This document shows, piece after piece, positions 27,275 to 36,075 of a stretch of DNA of 64,000 bases (position 1 is its first letter; each line of letters starts with the position of its first letter). The stretch spans positions 17,598 to 81,597 of the forward strand of contig JBDUXZ010000040.1 in NCBI GenBank assembly GCA_039944855.1. Direction: 5' to 3'. The notes under the pieces were generated by a model. It was not told where the DNA came from. It saw only the letters and a list, made by a program, of their open reading frames with translations, and did not search any database. Made by a program: the position numbers and the translations under genes. Source of the DNA: Rhodothermales bacterium. Its GTDB lineage: Bacteria > Bacteroidota > Rhodothermia > Rhodothermales > JANQRZ01.

Positions 27275-27895
27275 ATGCGCAACATGACTCAGCGCCCCTT
27301 TGTCGCCGCGGTCTCCGCCGTCCTCGCGATGCTGCTGCTGGCGCTCTCCTTCGTCTTCATCTCCGTCGACCGCAAGACGCTCGCGGCCAACGACCTCCCG
27401 GTGTTCAACATGCCGGCCGTCGAAGTGAAGTCGACGCCGGAGTTCACCACGGCCGACGTGGCGGACGACGTGCTGTGGCTGGCCCGCGTGATCTACTCCG
27501 AGACGAAGCGGAACGACGAGCAGGAGCTCGTCGCGTGGACCGTCCGCAACCGCGTCGAGACCGGCTACCGCGGCAAGAAGACGTTTAAGAGCGTCGTGCT
27601 CGACCCGTGGCAGTACAGCGCGTTCAACAGCAACAGCCCGAAGCGCAGCCACTACAGCACGCTCGCGCCGGCCTCCACCGCGACGGGCTTCCAGAGCGCC
27701 CTCCGCGTCGCCCACGAGGTCTACTACGCCGACGCCAGCGAGCGGCCCTTCGCCGAGACCACGCGCCACTTCTACAGCGAGCGCTCGATGGTCGGCGGCA
27801 AGGCTCCGAACTGGGCCGTGGGCCAGCGCCCCGTCCAGCTCGCGGACCACGACATCGACCCGCGCCGCTTCCGGTTTTACGCCGCGATAGCGTAA
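27275..27895 (+). CDS. SleB-type cell wall hydrolase, membrane-anchored
   Basis: A 206-residue protein with an N-terminal membrane segment (about residues 8-30), then a Hydrolase_2/SleB-like domain: DVLWLARVIYSETKRNDEQE contains the family's catalytic-type glutamate, followed by VAWTVRNRVETGYRGKKTFK and DPWQYSAFN. SleB enzymes are lytic transglycosylases of spore cortex; in non-spore formers relatives act in peptidoglycan turnover. Start is ATG 27275; an ATG five codons in (27287) is possible. Upstream lies a long leader with a hairpin; downstream a terminator. Confidence 0.82.
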   Translation: MRNMTQRPFVAAVSAVLAMLLLALSFVFISVDRKTLAANDLPVFNMPAVEVKSTPEFTTADVADDVLWLARVIYSETKRNDEQELVAWTVRNRVETGYRGKKTFKSVVLDPWQYSAFNSNSPKRSHYSTLAPASTATGFQSALRVAHEVYYADASERPFAETTRHFYSERSMVGGKAPNWAVGQRPVQLADHDIDPRRFRFYAAIA

Positions 27896-27916
27896 ACCCC
27901 GGCCGCTCCGAACGAA

Positions 27917-27948
27917 CGAGGGCGCCTTCCCCACGGGAGGCGCCCTCG
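27917..27948. terminator. Terminator between converging SleB-type and hydrolase genes
   Basis: CGAGGGCGCC / GGCGCCCTCG forms a 10-bp perfect stem with a 12-base loop, 22 bases after the plus-strand stop. CTACGTTTTA follows on the plus side. Confidence 0.75.
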
Positions 27949-27984
27949 CTACGTTTTATGCTGGCATCGTCTGTGCCAGCCTCG

Positions 27985-28947
27985 TCAGCTTGCGACGCCG
28001 CGTTGCCGGAGGTAATCGAGTACGGCGCCGGTGAATGCCTCGGGCCGCTCGATCATCAGCAGGTGCCCGGCGTCGGGGATCTCGACGAGGTCGGCGTAGG
28101 GGATGGCCTCGGCGCCGGGACCGAAGACGCCGCGCGGCGTGCCGGGGTGGAGGTACGGGTTCGGGATGAGCCCGTCGTACTGCCCGTAGACCACGAGCGT
28201 CGGGACGGCGATCTCGCCCAGCCGGTCCGACGTCGGCTCGTCGATCATGCCGTGGACGGAGCGGAGGACGGCGTACGCGAAGGCGTCCATCTCGTCGGAC
28301 TTCGCCATGCGCGCGCGCTCCTCCACCAGCCATTCCCACTTCGGATTCCAGTGGTGGACGTTGAGCGCGAGGTTGCGACGGATCGCCTCCTCGCTCGCGT
28401 TCGCGATCCCTTCCTCGGTGAGCACGTTCGCCAGCCACGCGCCCTCGCCCTCGTCGAACGCCTCGACGCCGGCGGGCGCCGCGAGCACGAGCCGGTCGAT
28501 GAGGTCGGGCCGCTCCAGCGCGAGCGTAATCCCGACCTGCCCGCCCATCGAGTGGCCGACGTAGACGAGCGGATCGAGGTCGAGCGCCTGGATGAAGCGG
28601 GCGAGCGTCTCGGCGTAGAACGTCATGTCGTACGGGTACGCCCCCTTCGCCGACTTCCCGAAGCCCGGCAGGTCGACGGCGACGACGCGGTAGCCGGCGT
28701 CGGCGAGGTCCTGGATGGTGTAGCGCCAGAAGCCGGCGTTCGAGGCGAGACCGTGGACGAGCAGGATCGTCTCATCGCCCTCGCCCACGTCGATGTACGC
28801 GAGGCGGGGGTCGTCGAGGGCGTAGCTCACGTCGAAGCCGTAGTCGATCGCTTCGAAGGCGAGGGGCGGGGCGTCGGCGTAGCGGGTGCCGGAGCAGCCG
28901 GCGAGCGTGGCGAGGAGCACGGCGAGAGAAAGAGAGCGAAAGCGCAT
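27985..28947 (-). CDS. Alpha/beta-hydrolase lipoprotein
   Basis: A 320-residue hydrolase exported as a lipoprotein: signal peptide ending LAGC (C18). Oxyanion motif LLVHGLASN near 66, VVAVDLPGFGKS near 90, nucleophile elbow GHSMGG (S133), acid in VYGQYDG, histidine in DAGHLLMIE near the end, so the triad is complete. Such lipoprotein hydrolases degrade esters at the cell surface or periplasm. It follows the large barrel gene (28961) with a 13-base gap on the same strand and is likely co-transcribed with it. Confidence 0.87.
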   Translation of the reverse strand: MRFRSLSLAVLLATLAGCSGTRYADAPPLAFEAIDYGFDVSYALDDPRLAYIDVGEGDETILLVHGLASNAGFWRYTIQDLADAGYRVVAVDLPGFGKSAKGAYPYDMTFYAETLARFIQALDLDPLVYVGHSMGGQVGITLALERPDLIDRLVLAAPAGVEAFDEGEGAWLANVLTEEGIANASEEAIRRNLALNVHHWNPKWEWLVEERARMAKSDEMDAFAYAVLRSVHGMIDEPTSDRLGEIAVPTLVVYGQYDGLIPNPYLHPGTPRGVFGPGAEAIPYADLVEIPDAGHLLMIERPEAFTGAVLDYLRQRGVAS

Positions 28948-28960
28948 CGCGGGATCGGGG

Positions 28961-30550
28961 TTAAAACATGAGCCAGGAGAGCGTCACGAACACGGCCCAC
29001 GGGTCGTCGGGCTTCACGTCGAACGGCTCGGAGCCGGGGGCTTCGTAGACGGCCGAGGGCGCGTCGTAGAAGTCGCCGAGCCCGACGTAGGCCGCATGGA
29101 GACCGAGCGTGAGGAACACCTTGAGGTCGTACGTCAGTTCGGCGTTGACCTCGGTGCCCATGTAGCGCCCGCCGCCGGCCGGGGCCTCGCCCGCGAACGC
29201 CGTCGCCGCGCCGAGCTTCGCCGTGAGCTTGTTCGGGACGAGGTCGCGCGAGACGTTCGCGAAGAGCCCCGTCACGCCGAGCCCCTGGTTCGCGATGTCG
29301 TGGACGAGCGAGTAGTAGCGGTTGACGACCTGCGCGTCGGGGAAGAGCAGGAGCGAGCGGCCCGAGACGTAGACCCCGACGGGCGAGCCGTACGTGTTGC
29401 CCGTGATCACGCTGTTCACCGTGCCGTCGGCCGCGCCGTCGGCGTCGCCCGTCGTGTAGAGCGCTTCGACGGCGACGTGGTCGCCACCGGTGCGGCCGTA
29501 CTGGTAGGCGACACGCGCGTTCGCCGCGACGCCGAAGACGCTTACGGCGTCCTGCTCCGGCCGCTCGATCGAGCCGAAGTTCGTCATCACGAAGGCGTCG
29601 GCCCACCACGGGCCGACGGCGAACTCGCGGTTGTAGCTCGCGCGGGCGCCAGCCCAGCCCAGGGCGGCGGTGTAGTCTTGCGGGAGGACGAGCCGCGTCG
29701 TCCCGTTGTAGGCGGCGAGCAGGCTGTTCAGCCCCTGCCCGAGGATCGAGATGCCGCCGCGGCCCTTCGCGCGGTCGCTCACCCCCCACACGTCGATGCC
29801 GACTTCGAGGCCGGGCGCGAGCAGGTGCTCCACATCGATCATCCCGAGGATCACGTCGTCATCGCCGGCGACGAGGTTCTCCCACAATTGGAAGACGCCG
29901 ACGCGGGCGCGGGTCGCGGGCGTCACGTTCGCATACGCCGAGATGCCGACCGCCTGCGTGCCCCAGTACGCGAGCTTGTAGCCGCTCTGCTGGAAGCTCT
30001 GGAGCGTGTTCACGTTCGGGTCGCGCGCGCCGTCGAACATCCGCTGGAGCCCGACGACGACGTTGTAACGCGCGCTCGGCCGGATGTCCACGTTCGCCAT
30101 CAGCGTCTGCAGGTTGATCTGCCCCGCGTTGATGGCGCCGCCGCGGTTGTTGCCCACGCCGTAGGCGACGTCGCCCCACGTGTAGTCGATCTTAAAGAGG
30201 CCTCGGAAGGTGGCGTAGCCGTCGAGGATTTTGGGGCGATAGACGAAGTACGGGACGAACCGCTGCTCCGTGTAGTTCGCGATCTGGTCCACGGTCCGCG
30301 TCGAGTTCGGGCCGAAGAGGCGGCCGATGACCTGGCCTTGCAGGAGGTCGTTCGACGGGGTCACGTTCGACGCCGTCGTGCGGGTAAAGCTGTACCCGAT
30401 GAAGGTGAGTTCCTTCGGGATCGGCTCGTCCACGCGCTCGCCTTCGCCCGGGCCGCGCCAGAGCGAGTCGGGCGGCATGACGGGGTCCGGCACCTGCGCG
30501 AGCGCCGGCACGGCGACGGCGACGAGGAGGACGGAGAGGAGGAAGCGCAT
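28961..30550 (-). CDS. Outer-membrane beta-barrel porin-like protein
   Basis: A 529-residue exported protein: signal peptide MRFLLSVLLVAVAVPALAQ, then about sixteen to eighteen amphipathic strands, ending in LSWLMF with the terminal phenylalanine typical of Bam substrates. RFVPYFVYRPKILDGYATFR and VNTLQSFQQSGYKLAYWG are consistent with Bacteroidota barrel proteins annotated as alginate-export-like, but the substrate is not evident. The downstream gene (13 bases) is a lipoprotein hydrolase, suggesting hydrolysis and uptake of an ester substrate. Confidence 0.82.
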   Translation of the reverse strand: MRFLLSVLLVAVAVPALAQVPDPVMPPDSLWRGPGEGERVDEPIPKELTFIGYSFTRTTASNVTPSNDLLQGQVIGRLFGPNSTRTVDQIANYTEQRFVPYFVYRPKILDGYATFRGLFKIDYTWGDVAYGVGNNRGGAINAGQINLQTLMANVDIRPSARYNVVVGLQRMFDGARDPNVNTLQSFQQSGYKLAYWGTQAVGISAYANVTPATRARVGVFQLWENLVAGDDDVILGMIDVEHLLAPGLEVGIDVWGVSDRAKGRGGISILGQGLNSLLAAYNGTTRLVLPQDYTAALGWAGARASYNREFAVGPWWADAFVMTNFGSIERPEQDAVSVFGVAANARVAYQYGRTGGDHVAVEALYTTGDADGAADGTVNSVITGNTYGSPVGVYVSGRSLLLFPDAQVVNRYYSLVHDIANQGLGVTGLFANVSRDLVPNKLTAKLGAATAFAGEAPAGGGRYMGTEVNAELTYDLKVFLTLGLHAAYVGLGDFYDAPSAVYEAPGSEPFDVKPDDPWAVFVTLSWLMF

Positions 30551-30579
30551 AGCGAGACGGGCTGGAGCGAAAAAGGAGA

Positions 30580-30607
30580 GGGCGGGCGCCCGATCGGACG
30601 CCCGCCC
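30580..30607 (-). terminator. Intrinsic terminator after the cadherin-like lipoprotein gene
   Basis: A perfect 9-bp stem GGGCGGGCG / CGCCCGCCC with a 10-base loop; on the minus strand it is followed by CTCTCCTTTTT. It begins 14 bases beyond the stop codon at 30622. Confidence 0.82.
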
Positions 30608-30621
30608 CCGTCATGCAGCGG

Positions 30622-31407
30622 TCAGATGCCGACGCGGACGAACTGCTGGATCCACGTCCCGGCCAGCGGCGTGCCGTTGAAAGCCGTGCTGCCGAAACCG
30701 GCCTCGGCCGTCGCGGGCGTGAAGCCCTGGATCTCCGGCTGCGTCTGGATCACCTCGTAGCGGAGGAAGTCTTGGGCCGCGTTGACTCCGTAGATCCCGC
30801 GCGACGTGACGGTCGACGGCGTGTCCTGCTCGAGCACGATCTCGTAAATCGGGTCGCCGTTCGCGTCCTCGGAGTCCGTCGCGGTCACGGCGTAGCTGCC
30901 CGTGAACGTCACCGCCACATTGTCCGTGCTCGTCGCGACGACGTTGTAGGTGCCGTTGCCGGAGAACTCCGCGTCGATGCGGGCGGTCGGGAAGGCCGGG
31001 TTGCCGGCGAGGCCGGGAGCCACGTTCGCGCCCTCGGAGAGCCACGTGCCGACGAGTTGGAGCACGACGTCGACGGTGACGGTCCCGGTGGCGGTGTTGT
31101 CGCCATCGCTCACGGTGTAGGTAAACGAGTCCTGCCCGCTGAAGCCGAGGTCGGACGTGTAGACGACGGCGCCATCGACAATCTCGACCGTGCCGTTGCT
31201 GGCCGTGCCGACGGCGGTGACCGTGAGGTCGTCCCCGTCCGGGTCGGTGTCATTCGCGAGCACGTCGACCGTCTCGGCGGTGGCTTCGAGGGCGGTGGCG
31301 GTGTCGGCCGTAGCCGTCGGCGCGCCGTTGTCGTCGCCGTCCGAGTCGCAGCCGACGAAGGTCAGCGCGACGAACAGGACGAGCGCAAAGTGAAGTAGGT
31401 TTTTCAT
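30622..31407 (-). CDS. Lipoprotein with cadherin-like (Ig-fold) domain
   Basis: A 261-residue lipoprotein: signal peptide ending VGC (cysteine at 20), acidic Asp-rich linker, then a VCBS/cadherin-like domain about residues 29-115 with the hallmark DVLANDTDPDGDDLTVT, ASNGTV and DSFTYTVSDG. Those acidic residues normally bind Ca2+. Residues 116-261 form an unrecognised beta-rich region (LVGTWLSEGANVAPG, SGNGTYNVVAT) that resembles lipocalin-like 'LVGTW' domains of Bacteroidota. Probably a surface-attached protein. Confidence 0.82.
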   Translation of the reverse strand: MKNLLHFALVLFVALTFVGCDSDGDDNGAPTATADTATALEATAETVDVLANDTDPDGDDLTVTAVGTASNGTVEIVDGAVVYTSDLGFSGQDSFTYTVSDGDNTATGTVTVDVVLQLVGTWLSEGANVAPGLAGNPAFPTARIDAEFSGNGTYNVVATSTDNVAVTFTGSYAVTATDSEDANGDPIYEIVLEQDTPSTVTSRGIYGVNAAQDFLRYEVIQTQPEIQGFTPATAEAGFGSTAFNGTPLAGTWIQQFVRVGI

Positions 31408-31463
31408 CGTGGTGTAGGGTTGGGTTGCGTGCTGTGGTGGCGGGGCCGTCGCAGGGACGACCG

Positions 31464-31889
31464 CTACGCCGTGGGTTTTTTCGGGAGGAGGACGGACTCG
31501 CCTTCGGCGACGACCTCCCCGTCTTGGTCGAGGCAGCGCGTCGCGAAACGGACGCGGTTCTTCTCGTCCATCTTCTCGACGACCTCGGCCTCCGCCGTGA
31601 TCGTGTCGCCGATGAAGACGGGCTTTTTGAAGGCGAGGCTCTGCGAGACGTAGAGCGCGCCGGGGCCGGGGAGCTGCATCCCGACGACCGTCGAGACGAA
31701 CCCGACGAGGAGCGCGCCGTGGACGACGGGCTGCCCGAACCGCGTCTTCTTCGCGTGCTCGTGGTCGATGTGCAGCGGGTTGAAGTCGCCGGTGATCCCG
31801 GCGAAAAGGGTCACGTCGGCTTGCGTGATCGTCTTCGTGAAGCGGGCCGTGTCGCCCACTTTGATGTCGTTGATCGTCTTGCCGTTCAT
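31464..31889 (-). CDS. MaoC-family (R)-specific enoyl-CoA hydratase
   Basis: A 141-residue hot-dog protein with the R-hydratase signature GITGDFNPLHIDHEHA (catalytic Asp and His) and FGQPVVHGALLVG. It hydrates trans-2-enoyl-CoA to (R)-3-hydroxyacyl-CoA. Its ATG (31889-31887) overlaps the stop of the acyl-CoA synthetase gene as ATGA, so it is translationally coupled and last in the cluster. Confidence 0.92.
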   Translation of the reverse strand: MNGKTINDIKVGDTARFTKTITQADVTLFAGITGDFNPLHIDHEHAKKTRFGQPVVHGALLVGFVSTVVGMQLPGPGALYVSQSLAFKKPVFIGDTITAEAEVVEKMDEKNRVRFATRCLDQDGEVVAEGESVLLPKKPTA

Positions 31890-33397
31890 GCGGGGAGTTC
31901 GGATTCGCGGAGCGCGCGCTTGAGCACTTTGCCGCTGTCGCTGGTGGGGAGGGCGTCGAGGAACGCGACGTGCTTGGGGACCTTGTATTTCGCGAGGCCG
32001 GTCCGGGCGAACGCGAGGAGCGCGTCGGCGTCGAGCGCCGCGCCGTCGTGGAGCACGACGAACGCCTTGCCGACCTCGCCCCACCGCTCGTCCGGCACGC
32101 CGACGACGGCGACGGCCTTTACGGCGGGATGCGTCTGCAAGTAGCCCTCGACCTCGGCGGGATAGACGTTCTCGGCCCCGCTGATGAACATCTCCTTCTT
32201 CCGCCCGACGACGTAGAAGTAGCCCTCGGCGTCGCGGCGGACGAGGTCGCCGGTGTGGAGCCAGCCGTCGCGGAGCGTCTCGGCCGTGGCCTCGGGGTTG
32301 CGCCAGTAGCCCGCCATCACGGCCGGGCCGCGCAGCACGAGCTCGCCGATTTCGTCGGCTGCGAGTTCGCGCCCGCCGTCGTCCACGACGCGGGCGTCGA
32401 TGTAGAAGTTGGGGAAGCCGATCGAGCCCGCCTTCCGCTCGGCGTCGCGCTCGGGGAGCGAGAACACGTTCGGGCCGAACTCGGTGAGGCCGTAGCCCTG
32501 CCGGATCGGGACGCCCTTCGCGTGCCACGCGCGGATCAGCCCCTTCGGCATCGGCTCGCCGCCGACAATCGCGTAGCGGACGGAGCCGAGCGAGACCTCG
32601 GCGAAGGCGGGCGTGTCGTGCATCATCGCCAGCATCGTCGGCACGCCGAAGAGGATCGTCAAGCCGCGCTCGTCGCAGAGCCGAAGCACGCGGTCCGGGT
32701 CGAAGCCGGTGAGGAGAAGCGTGCCGCCGTGGTGGATGACGGGCGTCGTGAGGACGTGCCAGCCGCCGGTGTGGAAGAGCGGCGCGAAGATCGCCGTGCG
32801 GTCGGCCTCGGTGAGGTTCAGCCGGAGCCCGGTGTTGACCGAGTTCCAGAAGATCCCCCGGTTCGTGAGGACGGCGCCCTTCGGCGCGCCCGTCGTGCCG
32901 CTCGTGTAGAGGATCATGCACGCCGCGTCGAAGTCCGGCTCGGGCACGTCGAGATCACTCGGCAGCGAATCGTCGTGCATCCGCGCCTGCAACTCGGCGA
33001 AATCGACAGTAGACACGTCTGCGCCGTCGAGCTTGTCTGCAAACGACGCGTCCACGACGACGAGCGCGGGCGCGGCATCGGTCACGACGTGGGCGACTTC
33101 GCGCGGGGCGAGCCGCCAGTTCACAGGCACGAGGACGGCCCCAAGCCGCTGCACGGCGAAGAAGAGGAGCACATACTCCAGCGCGTTCGGCGCGAGCACG
33201 GCGACGCGCTCGCCCGCCGCGATCCCGTGCTCGTCGCGGAACCACCGCGCCGTGCGGTGGACGATGCGCGCGGCCTCAGCGTACGTCACGCTCCGCCCCG
33301 CGTCGAGGTCGTCGATGGCGATGCGGTCGGGGGCGTAGAGCGCCCAGCGTTCGAGCCAGTCGGTGCGGATCGGGACGTCCGGTTGCGTCATAGTCAT
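31886..33397 (-). CDS. AMP-forming acyl-CoA synthetase
   Basis: A 503-residue ANL-superfamily ligase. The P-loop-like motif LYTSGTTGAPKGAVLT is near residue 165, the A5 motif YGLTEFGP near 298, A7 GWLHTGDLVRRD near 373, and the A10 lysine in SDSGKVLKR at the end. It activates a carboxylic acid to its CoA thioester through an acyl-AMP. Length and spacing are those of medium/long-chain fatty-acid or aryl acid ligases; the precise substrate is unknown. Coupled to MaoC by a 4-bp overlap; 154 bases with an inverted repeat separate it from the symporter gene upstream. Confidence 0.93.
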   Translation of the reverse strand: MTMTQPDVPIRTDWLERWALYAPDRIAIDDLDAGRSVTYAEAARIVHRTARWFRDEHGIAAGERVAVLAPNALEYVLLFFAVQRLGAVLVPVNWRLAPREVAHVVTDAAPALVVVDASFADKLDGADVSTVDFAELQARMHDDSLPSDLDVPEPDFDAACMILYTSGTTGAPKGAVLTNRGIFWNSVNTGLRLNLTEADRTAIFAPLFHTGGWHVLTTPVIHHGGTLLLTGFDPDRVLRLCDERGLTILFGVPTMLAMMHDTPAFAEVSLGSVRYAIVGGEPMPKGLIRAWHAKGVPIRQGYGLTEFGPNVFSLPERDAERKAGSIGFPNFYIDARVVDDGGRELAADEIGELVLRGPAVMAGYWRNPEATAETLRDGWLHTGDLVRRDAEGYFYVVGRKKEMFISGAENVYPAEVEGYLQTHPAVKAVAVVGVPDERWGEVGKAFVVLHDGAALDADALLAFARTGLAKYKVPKHVAFLDALPTSDSGKVLKRALRESELPA

Positions 33398-33408
33398 ATC
33401 CCCTCCCG

Positions 33409-33528
33409 TGTCATCCTGAGCGAAGCGAGCGCCAGCGAGCGTAGTCGAAGGATCCCGTCAGGTCGGCGGCACCATGCGGGAGATCCTTCGGCTACGTCCC
33501 GACACGTCGGGACTTCGCTCAGGATGCC
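33409..33528. repeat. Large imperfect inverted repeat in the operon
   Basis: The left arm begins GTCATCCTGAGCGAAGCGAG and ends GTCGAAGGATCCCG (33409-33457). The right arm begins CGGGAGATCCTTCGGCTACG and ends ACTTCGCTCAGGATG (33477-33525). Within the right arm GTCCCGAC-AC-GTCGGGAC is a further perfect palindrome. The GAGCGAAGCGAAGGATC-type word is a widely scattered intergenic repeat in several bacterial phyla. It sits between the symporter and acyl-CoA synthetase genes. Confidence 0.85.
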
Positions 33529-33551
33529 ACGATGAATGGAGGAGGCAGTCA

Positions 33552-35042
33552 TCAGAGGGTCGGCGCTTTCTGCGCAGGTTTGGAGCGGGCGAAGCGCGGC
33601 CGGCCAGGCGCAGCGACGCCAGCGGCCATCACCAAGAGCGACGCGACGAGCGCGTACGTCGCCGGCACGGCGGGGTTATTCCAGTACGGGCCGAGCTCGA
33701 AGTAGTACGTCCCGAAGTGGACGAGGAGCGCGACGACCGACGCCGCCGCCACCCAGTGCCGCGTCACGCGCTTGACGAAAATGCCCGCGAGGACCGGGAC
33801 GAACGTGGCCGCGAACAGGCCGTAGACGCCGTTCTGCGCGAAGATCGCCACCGACAGCGACGGGTCGATGAGCTGCTGCCACGAGAAGTACAGCGTGACC
33901 GGGATGAGCGCGACCAGGAACCACCGCGCGTAGCGGACGCCGCGGTCCTTCCAGTCCGGCGCGGCCGTGATGCGCGCGGGCAGGACCGTTTTGAGGAAGT
34001 CATTCGCGAAGATCGACGAGAGCGCGACGAGGATGCCCTCCATCGTCGAGAACCCGGCGGCGAGCACGCCGAGCACGACGATCGCGCGCGGCAGCGGCGC
34101 GAACGCCTCGATGAGGTACGTCGCGATCACGGTGTCCGGCGCGAGCCCGTCGCCCAGGCTCAGCCGCGCGAAGAGACCGACGGCGAGGACGGCGAAGAAC
34201 AGGCTCGCCACGACGACGGCCGTCACGAGGTACTTGTTCACGTCGGCCTCGCTCCGGAGGTAGAGTGCCTTCGACATGATGTGCGGCTGCAGGATCACCG
34301 CCACACCGACGAAGAAGTTGGCGACGAATACCTCGAACACGCTGCGGAAGAGCAGGCTGCCGGGGTTGACCACGTCGGCGTACGACGGGCCGACCGCCGC
34401 CAACCGGTCGAAGAACCCGGCCCCGAGGAACTCCCACCCCGAGCCGAGCAAGAGGAGCGCGACGAGGATCATGATGCCGGCCTGGATCGCGTTCGTGCGG
34501 ATGTGGCCCGCCGCGCCGCCGAGCAGGATGTACCCGAACGTGATCCCCACCGTCGTCAGGAGGGCCGCGACCTGCGGCAGCCCGAGCGCCTGTTGCAACA
34601 CCACCGTCACGCCGACGACGATGAGCACGAGGAACGTGATCTGCAGCAGGCTCAGCACGGCGAAGTACAGCTTGAGCGAGCGGCTCCCGTAGCGATCCCC
34701 GATCCACTGCGGGATCGTGAGCACGGTGAACTCGTCGCCGACTTTGCGGAACCGCTTGCTGAAGACGACGAGCGCGAGGAAGATGCCGAGCGGCGTCGCC
34801 ACCGCGTAGCCGAGCACGCCGGCCCAGCCGTAGAGGTAGATCAGGCCGGGGTTGATGACGAAGGTCGCCGCGCTCGTCATGTTCGCCGCGAGCGAGAGGC
34901 CGACCCAGAACGGGCTCACCGTCCGCGTCCCCACCGCGAACGACTCCATCGACCCGGCCTTCCGCCGCGCCGCGAGGCTCACGCCCACGACGGCACCGAC
35001 ATAGGCGAGGAAAAAGACCCAACTCAGCAGCGTTTCGCTCAT
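33552..35042 (-). CDS. Sodium:solute symporter (SSS family)
   Basis: A 496-residue transporter with about 13 hydrophobic segments. Family signatures are the N-terminal FAVGTRTVSPFWVGLSLAAN, the ATPLGIFLAL helix, and VLGVLAAGFSTMEGILVALS in the conserved SSS core. It uses the Na+ gradient to import a solute; position in a cluster with an acyl-CoA ligase and MaoC points to a carboxylate or similar (inference). It begins 4 bases after the ketosynthase-like gene. Confidence 0.9.
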   Translation of the reverse strand: MSETLLSWVFFLAYVGAVVGVSLAARRKAGSMESFAVGTRTVSPFWVGLSLAANMTSAATFVINPGLIYLYGWAGVLGYAVATPLGIFLALVVFSKRFRKVGDEFTVLTIPQWIGDRYGSRSLKLYFAVLSLLQITFLVLIVVGVTVVLQQALGLPQVAALLTTVGITFGYILLGGAAGHIRTNAIQAGIMILVALLLLGSGWEFLGAGFFDRLAAVGPSYADVVNPGSLLFRSVFEVFVANFFVGVAVILQPHIMSKALYLRSEADVNKYLVTAVVVASLFFAVLAVGLFARLSLGDGLAPDTVIATYLIEAFAPLPRAIVVLGVLAAGFSTMEGILVALSSIFANDFLKTVLPARITAAPDWKDRGVRYARWFLVALIPVTLYFSWQQLIDPSLSVAIFAQNGVYGLFAATFVPVLAGIFVKRVTRHWVAAASVVALLVHFGTYYFELGPYWNNPAVPATYALVASLLVMAAGVAAPGRPRFARSKPAQKAPTL

Positions 35043-35046
35043 GGGC

Positions 35047-36075
35047 TCAGGTGTCGTAGCTCCAGATCGCCGTGACGGCTGCCATCGACATCCCGCCGCC
35101 GGAGCCGACGAAGCAGACGAGGTCGCCGTCGTTCAGCACGTGCGTGCGGGCGGCGTCGCCGAGCGCCATCGGGATGCAGGCGCTGCCGGTGTAGCCGAAG
35201 CGGTCCATCACGTTGTGGCTCTTCACGTGCGGCACGCCGAGCGCGTCGAGCGTGGCGTTGATGGAGCCGATGTTGATCTGGGTGAAGAAGTAGTGGTCGA
35301 CGTCGTTCGGGTCGGCACCGAGCGGGTCGAGGACTTCGCGGACGAGGCGGGGCCAGTGGACGATGTTCGTCTCGGGCGGAATCCGCTTGGCGAAGCGGAG
35401 CTTCGTGTCGCCGCGCTCGATCGCCTCGGCCGTTGCGGGCATCGCCGTGCCGCCGGCGTAGATCCCCATGTAGTCGTGGTAGGCACCCTCGGCGTAGAGC
35501 GTGCTCGTGAGGATGCCACGGTCGGCGCGGTCGGTCGGCTGGACGATCACGGCGCCGGCGCCGTCGGCGAAGAGCGTCGCGCGCTTGTAGTCGTCCCAGT
35601 CCATGAACTTGCTCATACCGTAGGCGCCGACGACGAGGATGGCGCCGTAGCGCGCGTCGGCGGCGACGTACTTCCCGGCCATGTCGAGCGCCGTCACGAA
35701 GCCGGAGCACGCCGTGTTCACGTCGAACACGCCCGCGTTCTTGGCACCGAGCTTGTGCTGGACGACGGCCGCCGTGCTCGGCGAGACGTAGTCCGGCGTG
35801 TCGGTCGAGACGATGATGAGGTCGAGGTCCTCGGGCGTCAGCCCGGCGTTCTCGAGTGCCTCCTCGGCGGCGGGGACAACGAGATCGCTCGTCGCCTGAT
35901 CGTCGGCCATGAAGTGCCGCGTTTCGATGTTGCGGCTCTCGCGGAGGAAGGCGTCGATGTCCATGCCGTACTTCTCGTCGAAGACGGCGTTCGGGACGGG
36001 CTCGCCAGGGGCATGGAGCCCGGTGCCGGTGATGGTCGCTCGGCGCGGCGCGGCGTTCGGGGCGGGGATCTGCAT
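35047..36075 (-). CDS. Ketoacyl-ACP synthase III-like protein with altered catalytic residues
   Basis: A 342-residue thiolase-fold protein. The acyl-accepting cysteine is present in NTACSGF (C123), and ILVVGAYGMSKF, FADGAGAVIVQ and the C-terminal FVGSGGGMSMA fit KAS III. At the usual His of HQAN the sequence is TQIN (T265), and at the usual Asn of GNTSA it is GYTGSA (Y295), with the normal 30-residue spacing. It may therefore do acyl transfer without decarboxylation. Its ATG overlaps the stop of the regulator gene as TGATG (shared A), so both are coupled. Confidence 0.82.
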   Translation of the reverse strand: MQIPAPNAAPRRATITGTGLHAPGEPVPNAVFDEKYGMDIDAFLRESRNIETRHFMADDQATSDLVVPAAEEALENAGLTPEDLDLIIVSTDTPDYVSPSTAAVVQHKLGAKNAGVFDVNTACSGFVTALDMAGKYVAADARYGAILVVGAYGMSKFMDWDDYKRATLFADGAGAVIVQPTDRADRGILTSTLYAEGAYHDYMGIYAGGTAMPATAEAIERGDTKLRFAKRIPPETNIVHWPRLVREVLDPLGADPNDVDHYFFTQINIGSINATLDALGVPHVKSHNVMDRFGYTGSACIPMALGDAARTHVLNDGDLVCFVGSGGGMSMAAVTAIWSYDT

